DNA from: Planctomycetia bacterium
GTDB taxonomy: Bacteria; Planctomycetota; Planctomycetia; Gemmatales; HRBIN36
Length of the DNA: 64,000 bases
Direction of reading: 5' to 3'
NCBI GenBank assembly: GCA_016795155.1
Contig: JAEUIE010000053.1
Coordinates: forward strand, 1 to 64,000
The translations under genes and the position numbers were made by a program. Below, piece after piece: positions 34,564-43,857 of the stretch; within the stretch, counting starts at the first letter, position 1, and the number at the start of each line of letters is the position of its first letter. The notes beneath the pieces are model-generated. The model was not told where the DNA came from. It ran no database searches and worked only from the letters and a program-made list of their open reading frames with translations.

Positions 34564-37500
34564 GTGTCCACAGCGACAACAACAAGACTGGTACAACGTA
34601 AGGCACCATCGCCATTGAGCAGCGGCTTAACCAGCCCGCTGGCAAGCCTGCAAACTGCCATCCGTCGTTATGTCGTTCTGGAAACACTGGCCCTGCTGGT
34701 ACTGGCTGCTTCCATCTGGTCGCTGGTCTCACTCTGTTTCGATTGGGGCATCTTTTTCAAACTGTTCGGATTTGATTACCTGCGTGAGGGATCGCCAGGC
34801 GTACAGACATTTCTGCGCACCAGTGCCCTGCTGATTCTGGTGGGTGTGGCGGGATGGATCATCTGGCGATATCTCGTCGTACGAATGCTCAAACCTCTTA
34901 CTGCATCTGATCTGGCCATGGCATTGGAACGAAGGTATCCAGGAGCACTGGCAGATCGACTGATTACCGCGGTGGAGTTGAATGATATCGAGGAAGCTGC
35001 CAGGAAGGGATATTCGCGCTCCATGCTCGAGGCAACTGCCCGGCGAGCTGAAGAATCGCTGCAGGGACTGAACGTTGGCGATGTTCTGAACACGCAGCGA
35101 CTTCACAAACGGTTGGGATTGGCAACAGTGTGCCTGCTCATCGCAACCTTGTTATTCCTGCTCATGCCGGAAATTCTGCAGACATGGGCTGAGCGCAATG
35201 TTCAGTACCGGCGCACACTCTGGCCACGAGAAGCCATACTTGAATTCACCGATTTTCAGAACCGGAACAAGGCGGTTCCGGTGGGCAGTGAATGGAAGGC
35301 GGTTATCCGTTCAGCCCGCTGGGCGGTGAAAGATGCATCTTCATCGGAAGGCTGGCGACCTCTCATGCCGGATGACTTTCAGAGCCTCAATACGCCTTGG
35401 GAACTGGTTGACATGCAGAAGGACACGTTGCTGTCATTCCTTCCTGCTGACTGGCATCATTGGTCGCTCGACCGGATTGAATCGAACCTGATCACCGAAG
35501 GAGCGCAACGGGAATTGGGGCTGACCTGGGCAAGCCAGGCCTTGCAACAGTTAAAGAGTGCTCAGGATGCGCTGCCAGATTCGATCAGATCATTTCTTCC
35601 GGAATCCATGCAGAAGTATTCGTTACAGCAGGTCTCGCAGGTGCTGGAGCTTGCACGGACCTTAACGCGTGAAGACGCCATCAGATTGCAGAAGGAGTTG
35701 TTCACACTGCGACCTGTCTCAAACGACATGGTCTGGACAGTTGCTTCCATGCATCAGACGGGGTTACCCATTCCTCTCTCCTCGATGGCATTTATTCAGA
35801 AACTAGCGTACGACCGCGACGCCAATGCACCGGCTTTTGCCATGCCCGCTGCTGACTGGAATCGCTTGCCTGTTGACTGGCAGAAGCTTGCCATCCGTGA
35901 TCTTTCCAAACGACTGAAGCTCTTTGCAGAATCCGAATCGGCTGATGCACTGGGCCAGCGGGTAGCATCGCAGGGCAAGGCATTCTTTGCAGATTTGCAG
36001 GCACGGGCAGCACTCACTAGTTTTGCAATACGTAAAGCATTTCGTCAGTTGACCATTCCAGACAAAATAACTCTGGAATTCGAGAATCTTTCCGAGGTGG
36101 ATGCGCGAGGCAAAGCCAAGCGTGGGCAGCCTGAGGTGAAACGTCAGCCATCCTCCAATGAATTCCAGTACGAGTTTAAGAAAGTCGATCGCCCGATGCG
36201 GCTACGGGCCTTGAGCAGTCAGACTTCCACGCCCTGGTATCGGGTGGATGTCAAGCCGTTGCCGACTCTGAAAAGCCTGGTGCGTTGGCAGGAAGAGCCT
36301 GGATATCTGCACAGCAGCGCGAGTAAAGTTCGCATTGGCCCGCTGGTCATGCCGGTAGATGGTGAGGAAACCAGAGTTCAGGCGCCGTTCGGTTCGCTCG
36401 TCCGTATCGAAGGAGAAAGTCATAAGGCGCTGTCTGATGTCAAAGCAACTGCTGATCTGCCTGAGCAAAATCCAGAAGTTGAACTGCAAAGCGACCAGGT
36501 CACGTTCCAGCTCCGCTTTACCAACCCCTTACGCGAAGATGTCAGGCTGAAACTGACTCTGAAAGACCAGGATGGCATCTCAGCAGTACGAACTCTGCTC
36601 ATCCTGATGACTCCCGATAAATCGCCTGAATTCATCAAGGGTCAGTTTGAGGCACTCAATCGCAAGTTTGTCACCAACAAGGCTGTCCTGCCGTTAAGCG
36701 TTTCCGTTCGCGATGATGTAGCTCTGCTCGCTTTGGAATACGATGTGAACATTCTGAAGAATGATCGAACAAGTGTGCATCAATTCCGTGTGCCGTTGCG
36801 TACCTTTGAGCCATACCCCGAAGTTCCTGCGATGCCAGGTGGATTGAATTTTGAAATCCGGGAAGACGTTACGCTACCCCGGCTGTTGACACATTACAAC
36901 CAGGCAGCAACGGGAGCGCCGATGTATCACCTCAGCCGACTCGGAGCATTGCCCGCAGGTTGGATGGTACTGATGCCGGATTGGAACTTTGGCCTGCACA
37001 AGGAGTATAGTCGCGACTATGTCGATCGCGCTATGTCGGGGCCGGTTTATACTAACAAAGATGAATATCTCGATACCTTGGAACTCCGGACCCTTGCCAA
37101 AAAGCCGATCACCGAGCCACTCCTCGAAACGCCCTATCGCATGGTGATTCGCATCGTAGCTCGCGACAATCGAATGAACCAGGGTAAGCCCGGTCATCAG
37201 GAAGGTTACTCGTCAGAATCGTTTGAATTCAATGTCGTCAGCGAACAGGATGTCCTGATTGAAGGCGGTCGTCGCGAGGAAGATTTGCGGGACCAATTTG
37301 AGGAATCTATCCAGGCCTTAAGGAAAGTGCGGAACGGATTGAAAAGAATCCGCGATGAGATCGATACGTCAACCACCGCGCGTGCCGAAGATGTCCGACG
37401 GGGCATGAACGATGCCCAGGATGCCACCAGGAGTCTGGCCCAGATCAGGGCAGCACTTGATGAGAAAGTTCTCAGGGAATTCAGGCAGATATACAGAGAA

Positions 37501-37866
37501 TTCGCTTTATGCAGAGTTGATGAGAGAGTTCTCAATCGAATTGATCAAAGAATCTGTAATCCCCTTTCAATTCTCTTGCAACCAGAGCAGGGGTTCGCCA
37601 AACTGGAAAGTGGGGTTGACACTCTGGCCCGACGATTGGAGAGTGAAGGCTCCTCCCTGCCGAAGAGTCTGCTGCAGGATCCCGTATCCCAGGCAGATCG
37701 AGTACTGCAGAAACTGGAAGAGATCCTGAACGACATGCGCAAACTCATCGAATTCAATGAAGCGCTGCGTGTCTTGCGTGATCTCATTAATAACGAACAG
37801 AAGCTGGTCGACGAGATGAAGAAACTAATTCAGCAAAAACTGAAGAATGATCTCGATGACAGGTAA
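34564..37866 (+). CDS. Large membrane protein with C-terminal coiled coil (DUF4175-like)
   Basis: A 1100-residue protein. Two N-terminal membrane helices (about 40-62 and 80-100) and a third at about 185-205 resemble the DUF4175 type. A long periplasmic region, rich in beta strands, leads to a C-terminal coiled coil (about 900-1095) dense in Arg, Glu and Leu. The GTG at 34564 is the start: AGGAG at 34551-34555 lies eight bases before it, while the nearby ATG 34560 is in a frame that stops after 13 codons. It follows the VWA gene by 16 bp. Function unknown; a structural spanning role is inferred. Confidence 0.82.
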   Translation: MSTATTTRLVQRKAPSPLSSGLTSPLASLQTAIRRYVVLETLALLVLAASIWSLVSLCFDWGIFFKLFGFDYLREGSPGVQTFLRTSALLILVGVAGWIIWRYLVVRMLKPLTASDLAMALERRYPGALADRLITAVELNDIEEAARKGYSRSMLEATARRAEESLQGLNVGDVLNTQRLHKRLGLATVCLLIATLLFLLMPEILQTWAERNVQYRRTLWPREAILEFTDFQNRNKAVPVGSEWKAVIRSARWAVKDASSSEGWRPLMPDDFQSLNTPWELVDMQKDTLLSFLPADWHHWSLDRIESNLITEGAQRELGLTWASQALQQLKSAQDALPDSIRSFLPESMQKYSLQQVSQVLELARTLTREDAIRLQKELFTLRPVSNDMVWTVASMHQTGLPIPLSSMAFIQKLAYDRDANAPAFAMPAADWNRLPVDWQKLAIRDLSKRLKLFAESESADALGQRVASQGKAFFADLQARAALTSFAIRKAFRQLTIPDKITLEFENLSEVDARGKAKRGQPEVKRQPSSNEFQYEFKKVDRPMRLRALSSQTSTPWYRVDVKPLPTLKSLVRWQEEPGYLHSSASKVRIGPLVMPVDGEETRVQAPFGSLVRIEGESHKALSDVKATADLPEQNPEVELQSDQVTFQLRFTNPLREDVRLKLTLKDQDGISAVRTLLILMTPDKSPEFIKGQFEALNRKFVTNKAVLPLSVSVRDDVALLALEYDVNILKNDRTSVHQFRVPLRTFEPYPEVPAMPGGLNFEIREDVTLPRLLTHYNQAATGAPMYHLSRLGALPAGWMVLMPDWNFGLHKEYSRDYVDRAMSGPVYTNKDEYLDTLELRTLAKKPITEPLLETPYRMVIRIVARDNRMNQGKPGHQEGYSSESFEFNVVSEQDVLIEGGRREEDLRDQFEESIQALRKVRNGLKRIRDEIDTSTTARAEDVRRGMNDAQDATRSLAQIRAALDEKVLREFRQIYREFALCRVDERVLNRIDQRICNPLSILLQPEQGFAKLESGVDTLARRLESEGSSLPKSLLQDPVSQADRVLQKLEEILNDMRKLIEFNEALRVLRDLINNEQKLVDEMKKLIQQKLKNDLDDR

Positions 37867-37888
37867 GTTGTAACGTCGATACTAAGAG

Positions 37889-37913
37889 GGTGTTGTCGAA
37901 ATAATACAGCACC
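37889..37913 (+). promoter_or_regulatory. Hairpin in the largest gap of the operon's second half
   Basis: GGTGTTGT (37889-37896) pairs with ACAGCACC (37906-37913), with one G-U pair, around a 9-base loop in the 117-bp gap. No T-run follows, so it is more likely an RNA-processing or attenuating structure than a full terminator. Confidence 0.3.
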
Positions 37914-37983
37914 ATCGCATGATGAAATGCCACTCCGCTCCCTGGCGTAAGGTACAATGTACAATGCAGGTGGAGGTAAAGCG

Positions 37984-39735
37984 ATGCGAAGGATTATTGC
38001 ACTCACCGTATTCCTGGCAGGCAGCATCACCCTGCTGACATGGGGTCAGGATCAGGGCAAACAGCCTCCGCTCAATCTCTCCGGTACCCAGGACGATATT
38101 GCCAGAAGTTACAAGGCTCTTGAAGGCACTCTGATCAAGATTGCCAGCAAGCTCGAGCGCACCGGTACCAAGGAAGGAGTCGAAAAATCGCGGATCATCT
38201 TGCGTGCCTTGCAGGAAGCTCGTGAAAAAGATATCGCCATCAACCTGACTCAACTCGCAGATGTTCTGAAAGAGCCAGACATTGCCCGTCTTAAGAATGC
38301 AGTCGAAAAGGGTGGAGCAATCAAAGGCGACTTGGAGGCACTGCTGACAGCCTTACTCTCGGAACGCTCCTCCAAGGAGCATGTTGAATACCTCAAGCAA
38401 CTGGTCAAGGAACTGGAAAAGGCTATCCGCGATCAGAAAGTGGCCATCAGCAAGAATCAGTCGAGTGCCGTCGATAAGGAAGACGCAAAGAAAGCTCAGG
38501 AGGTAGCAGAAAAGCAGGTGCAGAAGATTCTGCAGCAGATCAAGGACTACGAAGCCAAGACTGGCCCCAAGCCAGGCGAGCAGAAAGACGGTAAGCCTGG
38601 CGAGAACAAACCGAACTCCAAATCAGACCAGAAAGATAAAGAGCAGAAATCCAAAGACCAGCAGGACAGGAATCCGCCAGAAAAGAAGGACAGTAAACCA
38701 CAGGATAAGTCAGCTCCATCAAAAGATGGAAAACCGAAGCCTGGTGAATCCAAAGATGGCCAGTCCAAGGAAGGCCAGTCTAAAGAAGGCGAACAGAAGG
38801 AAGGTGAGCAAAAAGAAGGTCAGTCCAAGGAAGGTCAGCCTAAAGAAGCTGAAGGCAAAGAAGGACTGTCCGGCAAGAGCAAGCCCGGTGAGCAGAAAGA
38901 AGAAGAACAGGATGCCGGCGTTCCTCGCAAGCGAATTCAGGACGCCAACGATTCACAATCCAAAGCCCGCGAAAAGATCGAAAAGAATGAACGCAAGAAT
39001 GCGATAAACGATCAGGAAGATGCGAAAACCAAGCTGGAACAAGCTCGTAAGAAGCTTGAAGAGATTCTGCGACAGATGCGTGAGGAAGAAATCGAACGTG
39101 TATTGGCTGATCTGCAGAAACGATGTGAAAAAATGCTGCAGATGCAGGAAATCATCAATGCAGGCACCAAGCAGGTGCAGGCACGCATCATCAGTCAAGG
39201 CAAATCTGAACGCGAAGATGAGCAGGTCTGCAGACGCTTAAGCGAAGATGAAGACAAGGTGCTGCACGAAGCTGACAATGCCATCGCAGTCATTGAAGCA
39301 GAAGGAACCGCGGTAGCATTCATTGAAGTCTTCCATCAGGTACGCAACGACATCATGCAGGTTTCACGCAGACTGGGTCGCATCGATGCCGGTCAGGAAA
39401 CACAGTTGATTGAAGAAGACATCATTGCCACGCTGAAAGAGATGATTGAAGCTTTCAAGAAACAGCAGCAGGAACAGCGCGACAAGAAGGAAAGCGAGCA
39501 GAACAACAATAATAACAATTCCAATTCTCAGGAATTGATTGACAAACTCGCAGAACTTCGGATGATCAAGGCTATGCAACTTCGTGTTAATATCCGCACT
39601 ACCCAGTGGGGCAAGCGATACGAAGGCGAGCAGGCCCAGGAACCGGCCATTGTTCAGGAACTGAATGATCTGGCCAAGCGACAGCTTCGTATCTGGAACG
39701 TGACAGATAATATCGCCAAGGGGAGGAATAAATGA
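37984..39735 (+). CDS. Exported Lys/Glu/Gln-rich coiled-coil protein
   Basis: A 583-residue protein with a signal peptide (I-I-A-L-T-V-F-L-A-G-S-I-T-L-L-T-W-G). Residues 180-320 are low-complexity, with Lys, Gln, Glu, Ser, Pro and Gly dominating and repeats such as Q-S-K-E-G and E-Q-K-E-G. A coiled coil follows (about 325-420), then a second helical region and the W-G-K-R-Y-E-G-E-x-A tail. Start at ATG 37984 because GGAGG lies at 37972-37976; ATG 37957 is earlier without one. It is exported and probably extended. Similar proteins accompany MoxR/VWA loci in planctomycetes as I recall. It overlaps the next gene (ATGA). Confidence 0.8.
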   Translation: MRRIIALTVFLAGSITLLTWGQDQGKQPPLNLSGTQDDIARSYKALEGTLIKIASKLERTGTKEGVEKSRIILRALQEAREKDIAINLTQLADVLKEPDIARLKNAVEKGGAIKGDLEALLTALLSERSSKEHVEYLKQLVKELEKAIRDQKVAISKNQSSAVDKEDAKKAQEVAEKQVQKILQQIKDYEAKTGPKPGEQKDGKPGENKPNSKSDQKDKEQKSKDQQDRNPPEKKDSKPQDKSAPSKDGKPKPGESKDGQSKEGQSKEGEQKEGEQKEGQSKEGQPKEAEGKEGLSGKSKPGEQKEEEQDAGVPRKRIQDANDSQSKAREKIEKNERKNAINDQEDAKTKLEQARKKLEEILRQMREEEIERVLADLQKRCEKMLQMQEIINAGTKQVQARIISQGKSEREDEQVCRRLSEDEDKVLHEADNAIAVIEAEGTAVAFIEVFHQVRNDIMQVSRRLGRIDAGQETQLIEEDIIATLKEMIEAFKKQQQEQRDKKESEQNNNNNNSNSQELIDKLAELRMIKAMQLRVNIRTTQWGKRYEGEQAQEPAIVQELNDLAKRQLRIWNVTDNIAKGRNK

Positions 39736-40796
39736 TCAGGACTATACGCCTTGGTATGTTGACCTTTGCCTGGTTCGTGCCTCTTGCTGTATGGGCTGAT
39801 GGCAAACGGCCTGTGCCACCTTCTCAGCCTCCTGCGCTGACTGATGTGCAGTCGCTGGGGCAGATTCAGGTGCCTGCTTTGGAACAGGCTCGCAAGCTTG
39901 CACAGGATTATGTCCTGCATCAAGCCGATGGCAAAGCCAAATGGGCTGCCATCGAATCTCTCTGGGCTGCTCAGGAAACCCGCACGCTGCTTGATCGTAC
40001 TGTCGATTCGCTCAGCCAGGTCGATCCCGCCATTGCCGAACTGGTCACCAGCATTCGCCAGCAACCAGGTACTTCACTGCTGCGTTCTCCCGTGTTGCAG
40101 GAAACCAGCTACACGCCCTATGTAAAAGATAATCTGAAACTGTTTCTGGCTCGTGCCCTTACCAACAAGCGCCTGCATGAAGATGCACTGGCCCTGTTGC
40201 GATCACTGACCCCGGAACAACTGATAGACCCGGCCAGCTACTATTTCTACCGGGCTGTTTGCGAAAATAAGCTGCGGCTTAAGGAAGACGGGTTGCTCTC
40301 CGCCCGTCGTCTGCTGTCATCCATGCAGAATACCGCCCCGGAACGATACCTGGTCGTTACCACACTGATGCAGGATGAAATGCAGAAGTGGGAAGATCAG
40401 GATCTTGGCGATGTAGCCCGCCGCATGGAAGAAATTGAAGGACGGCTTGATAACGCTCAGGGTGGTGCGAAAACGCAGGAAAAGCAGAAAGAAGTCATTA
40501 ACATGCTGGATAAGCTGATCAAGGACATGGAAAACCAGTGCCAGCAGTGCAACAAGAGTTCCCCAAGCCAGGGCCAGGCAAAAACCGAGCAGCATGCTCA
40601 AGAGAGTAAAGTCATGAATGGTGCCGGGAAAGGTGAAGTCGAGAACAAAAAACTGATCCTCACCGCTGATGTCTGGGGTAAAATGCCTGAGAAGGAAAAA
40701 GTGAAAGCCCTGGAAGCTGTCAATCGACAGTTGCCTGCCCATATTCGCGAAGCTGCTGAAGGGTTCACGAAGAAACTTCAGACAGGTGGCAAATAG
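39732..40796 (+). CDS. Exported hypothetical protein of the MoxR cluster
   Basis: A 354-residue protein starting by ATGA overlap. A signal peptide (L-T-F-A-W-F-V-P-L-A-V-W-A) is followed by a helical, TPR-like part (about 130-220) and a Lys/Gln-rich segment with C-Q-Q-C. The end is a conserved-looking W-G-K-M-P-E-K-E-K-x-K-A-L-E-A-x-x-R-Q-L-P motif. It resembles a partner of the preceding coiled-coil protein; both end in helical motifs with W-G-K. Periplasmic location is predicted. Function unknown. Confidence 0.78.
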   Translation: MIRTIRLGMLTFAWFVPLAVWADGKRPVPPSQPPALTDVQSLGQIQVPALEQARKLAQDYVLHQADGKAKWAAIESLWAAQETRTLLDRTVDSLSQVDPAIAELVTSIRQQPGTSLLRSPVLQETSYTPYVKDNLKLFLARALTNKRLHEDALALLRSLTPEQLIDPASYYFYRAVCENKLRLKEDGLLSARRLLSSMQNTAPERYLVVTTLMQDEMQKWEDQDLGDVARRMEEIEGRLDNAQGGAKTQEKQKEVINMLDKLIKDMENQCQQCNKSSPSQGQAKTEQHAQESKVMNGAGKGEVENKKLILTADVWGKMPEKEKVKALEAVNRQLPAHIREAAEGFTKKLQTGGK

Positions 40797-40866
40797 CCTG
40801 CGAATCAACTCTTGTCTGAGGGGCATGGCCAACCGTGCCCCTAGTCTGTTGGCGGAGTCAACGGTA

Positions 40867-42081
40867 GTGAATACATCCCGATTTCGACTTCTTCTACTCG
40901 TCTGTTGTGTTCTCACCGGCCTATTCTCATCATTGCAAGCCGGGGAAATCAGAACCATTGATGGCGCAAATCATGTCGGCGAAATTACCTCGCTCGACTC
41001 CTCGGAGGTCAAACTCCGCAGCGGCGAAGGCGACAAGATCACCTCCTTCCCGCTGAAAGAGGTTATTTCCATCGACTGGAACAATGCAGCACGCAACGTG
41101 ACTCGTGTTCCCTATCTCAAAGTAAAACTCATTGACGGCACGCTGATCTATTGCCTCACGCTTGAGATGAAAGCCAAGCAGATTGAACTGCTGCTCATCA
41201 ACGGCCATCGTTGGACAGTGACATTCGATCAAGTTCATGTCATTGTGTGTGATGCACAGGATACCGCATCGCTGGCTGCTTTTGAAGCTCTCGAAGCAGA
41301 ACGTCCCAGGGAAGATGTTATTCGTGTTCAAAGCCGTGAAGGCAACAACATAGAGCCATACCAGGGCCTGATACAGGAAGCCAATGCCCAGGGAACCCGG
41401 CTGGTTTTCAAAGCTGTAGGCCTCGATCAGGCATCCAATATTGATGTAGCCCGCCTGCGAGGACTCTATTTTCACCGCTCGAGTGTTGGTGTTGGCCCCC
41501 AGGCCATTGCCCGCATTTACGATACATTTGGCAATTGCTTTACCGCAACCGCTTGGCAGTGGGGCAAATCAGATTGCACTCTCACCACGCAACTCGGCAA
41601 ACAACTGGTGTTACCCAATTCCACTATTACCAAGATGGATTTGACTCCCGGCAAGCTGGTCTATCTCTCCGATCTGGAGCCGCTGAAAGTCGAAGAGTCG
41701 CCTATTCTGGCTGACCTCTTTCGTTACCGCAAAGATAAGAACCTGGAAGGCGGACCGCTCAGCGTAGGCAGGCGGGTCTATGAAAAAGGCCTGGCTCTCC
41801 ATTCCCGCACCATTCTTGAATACGATATCAAAGGCTACTCCTCTTTCCGCTGCACGCTAGGACTCGATGATGCCATGGCAGGTTCGGCTCATGCACTGGT
41901 ACGCATCGAAGGCGATGATAAGGTGCTGCTCTCTACCAACATTAACAGCCGCGAAAACAAACCGCAGCAGGTCAACGTCGATATCAAGGGGTTGCAGAAA
42001 CTGCGAATCGTGGTCGATTATGGCGAAGATCTCGATCTGGGAGATCACATCAACCTCGCCGATGCCAGGCTCATCAAGTAA
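40867..42081 (+). CDS. Exported protein with C-terminal NPCBM domain
   Basis: A 404-residue exported protein. The start is most likely GTG 40867: GGAG at 40854-40857 lies nine bases before it, and the signal peptide (F-R-L-L-L-L-V-C-C-V-L-T-G-L) follows immediately. ATG 40825 is an alternative. The middle part holds beta-rich repeats with L-K-E-V-I-S-I-D-W. The last 140 residues form an NPCBM/NEW2 domain (L-S-V-G-R-R-V-Y-E-K-G-L-A-L-H-S then G-L-D-D-A-M), a jelly-roll related to carbohydrate-binding modules. It is expected to bind glycans in the envelope. It lies 9 bp before the protease gene. Confidence 0.88.
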   Translation: MNTSRFRLLLLVCCVLTGLFSSLQAGEIRTIDGANHVGEITSLDSSEVKLRSGEGDKITSFPLKEVISIDWNNAARNVTRVPYLKVKLIDGTLIYCLTLEMKAKQIELLLINGHRWTVTFDQVHVIVCDAQDTASLAAFEALEAERPREDVIRVQSREGNNIEPYQGLIQEANAQGTRLVFKAVGLDQASNIDVARLRGLYFHRSSVGVGPQAIARIYDTFGNCFTATAWQWGKSDCTLTTQLGKQLVLPNSTITKMDLTPGKLVYLSDLEPLKVEESPILADLFRYRKDKNLEGGPLSVGRRVYEKGLALHSRTILEYDIKGYSSFRCTLGLDDAMAGSAHALVRIEGDDKVLLSTNINSRENKPQQVNVDIKGLQKLRIVVDYGEDLDLGDHINLADARLIK

Positions 42082-42090
42082 GGAATCAAC

Positions 42091-43857
42091 ATGTTTACAG
42101 GGCGATGGATGTTACTGCTCCTGGCTTGGTTGATCCTGCTCAATGGTTTAAAAGCACAGGAAAAGACCTCTCTGCAGGCAGCAGAGCAGAAACGTATCGC
42201 TGCGATTGATAAAGTACGTCCGGCAGTCGTGGCGGTCTTTGGTCCGGGTGGAGGCGGTGGTGGTTCAGGTGTTGTCATCCATCCCGATGGTTACTGCCTG
42301 ACAAATTTTCATGTCACCCAACCCTGCGGAAACTTTCTCTATGGCGGCCTGGCCGATGGCACGCTTTACGATGCGGTGATTGTTTCCATTGATCCTGTCG
42401 GCGATGTGGCCATGATTAAACTCATTCCCAAGGAGCCGGGTAAACCGTTCCCTTTCGCCCCGATGGGAAATTCTGACAAGGTGCAGATTGGCGACTGGTC
42501 CATCGCGATGGGCAATCCCTTTCTCCTTGCTACCGATTTCACACCGACAGTTACCTTCGGCATCATCTCTGGCACGCATCGCTACCAGGGACCAGCCGGC
42601 ATTATCCTGGAATACACTGATTGTCTGCAGACTGAGGCCTCCATCAATCCCGGCAATTCCGGTGGGCCCCTCTTCAATCTCGATGGTGAAGTCATTGGCA
42701 TCAACGGTCGCGGTTCGTTTGAGAAACGTGGCCGGGTGAACTCTGGTGCAGGGTATGCCATTTCCATTAACCAGATCAAGAATTTCATGGGGCACCTGCG
42801 GGGCGGACTGAATGTCGATCATGCAACGCTCGGCGCTTTGGTGAAAACGGAAGATGATGGCCGAACGCGGGTAACGAAAGTTCTGGAAACGACAGATGCT
42901 TATCGGCGAGGTTTACGAGAAGATGATGAACTGATTGCTTTTGCAGGCCGCTCGATCGGCAGTGTCAACCAGTTCAAAAACGTTTTGGGCATCTACCCCA
43001 AAGGCTGGCGGTTGCCCATGACTTATGTACACCAGAGTGTGGAAAAGGATGCCACCAGTATTCGCCGGGAAATCTTGGTCCGGCTTGCCGGCGTGCAGGC
43101 TCGCGAAATTGTCGGTGAAGGTAAACGCCGCGATCGCGAACAGCCTGCAAGGCCCCCCGCTGCTCAGGCGCCCAGCACCCATGCAGGCCGTAAACTCTAC
43201 AAGAAAAAAGAAGGTTTCACCAATTACTACTTCAATGAACTCGAACGGGATCGTGTGCTTGCAGCATTCGCGAAAACTGGCAAGTTTGATGCATTGACCG
43301 GCACTTGGTCGTTCCAGGGTGAAGTAGAAAGGCCACTCAAAAGTGAAGTCCTCCTCACCATCGATGACAAGCAGGTCTCTGTGAAAATCGATAACAAGGA
43401 ATCGATTATTGAACCACTCAAAGCGGGTGAATCGCCTGAAAACCTGGCATCACCGGCGGGCAGCGGTGGCTTGGCGATGACGCTCTATCACTGGCGGCGG
43501 TTTCTCATTCAGGGAAAAACCGGTTTCGATGCTGCGTTCTTTTATGCCGGCACCGAACCCTATTACCCGCTCGGTGAACCGGCCAACTACACGCTGGCTG
43601 ATGTGATCCAGACTGAATATGCAGCAACCGTCTGCAAATGGTACTTTAATCCCGCAGATGGCATGCTGCTCGGTTGCGAATGCTGGCTGCTGCCTGATAC
43701 CGATCCCTGTGAACTCACGTTTCTGGATTACGCCAAGACTGGTGACAACCTGCTGCCAACCCGCCTGCTGATTCGCCATGCAGATAGGGAGTTTGGTTTA
43801 TACAAATTGACAAAGGCCAGCCTGACACCAGGGCCAGCGAGGGAGGAAAAGAAATGA
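42091..43857 (+). CDS. Active S1C (HtrA-like) serine protease with PDZ
   Basis: A 588-residue exported trypsin-fold protease. After the signal peptide comes a Gly-rich loop, then His74 in T-N-F-H-V, Asp105 in V-G-D-V-A and Ser190 in N-P-G-N-S-G-G-P: the full triad. A PDZ-like domain follows (about 255-330) and then a C-terminal domain of about 230 residues without a recognised family. It would cleave misfolded or envelope proteins like DegP/HtrA (family knowledge). Its TGA overlaps the ATG of the next gene. It is the only intact enzyme among three trypsin-fold genes here. Confidence 0.93.
   Translation: MFTGRWMLLLLAWLILLNGLKAQEKTSLQAAEQKRIAAIDKVRPAVVAVFGPGGGGGGSGVVIHPDGYCLTNFHVTQPCGNFLYGGLADGTLYDAVIVSIDPVGDVAMIKLIPKEPGKPFPFAPMGNSDKVQIGDWSIAMGNPFLLATDFTPTVTFGIISGTHRYQGPAGIILEYTDCLQTEASINPGNSGGPLFNLDGEVIGINGRGSFEKRGRVNSGAGYAISINQIKNFMGHLRGGLNVDHATLGALVKTEDDGRTRVTKVLETTDAYRRGLREDDELIAFAGRSIGSVNQFKNVLGIYPKGWRLPMTYVHQSVEKDATSIRREILVRLAGVQAREIVGEGKRRDREQPARPPAAQAPSTHAGRKLYKKKEGFTNYYFNELERDRVLAAFAKTGKFDALTGTWSFQGEVERPLKSEVLLTIDDKQVSVKIDNKESIIEPLKAGESPENLASPAGSGGLAMTLYHWRRFLIQGKTGFDAAFFYAGTEPYYPLGEPANYTLADVIQTEYAATVCKWYFNPADGMLLGCECWLLPDTDPCELTFLDYAKTGDNLLPTRLLIRHADREFGLYKLTKASLTPGPAREEKK

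Noticed and set aside
34560-34601. ATG four bases before the DUF4175-like gene start
   Set aside because: Its frame ends after 13 codons; the GTG at 34564 with AGGAG is the true start.
38740-38870. Short repeats considered as a CRISPR-like array
   Set aside because: The repeats are coding, of codon-multiple length, without unique spacers; they make the Lys/Glu-rich protein segment.
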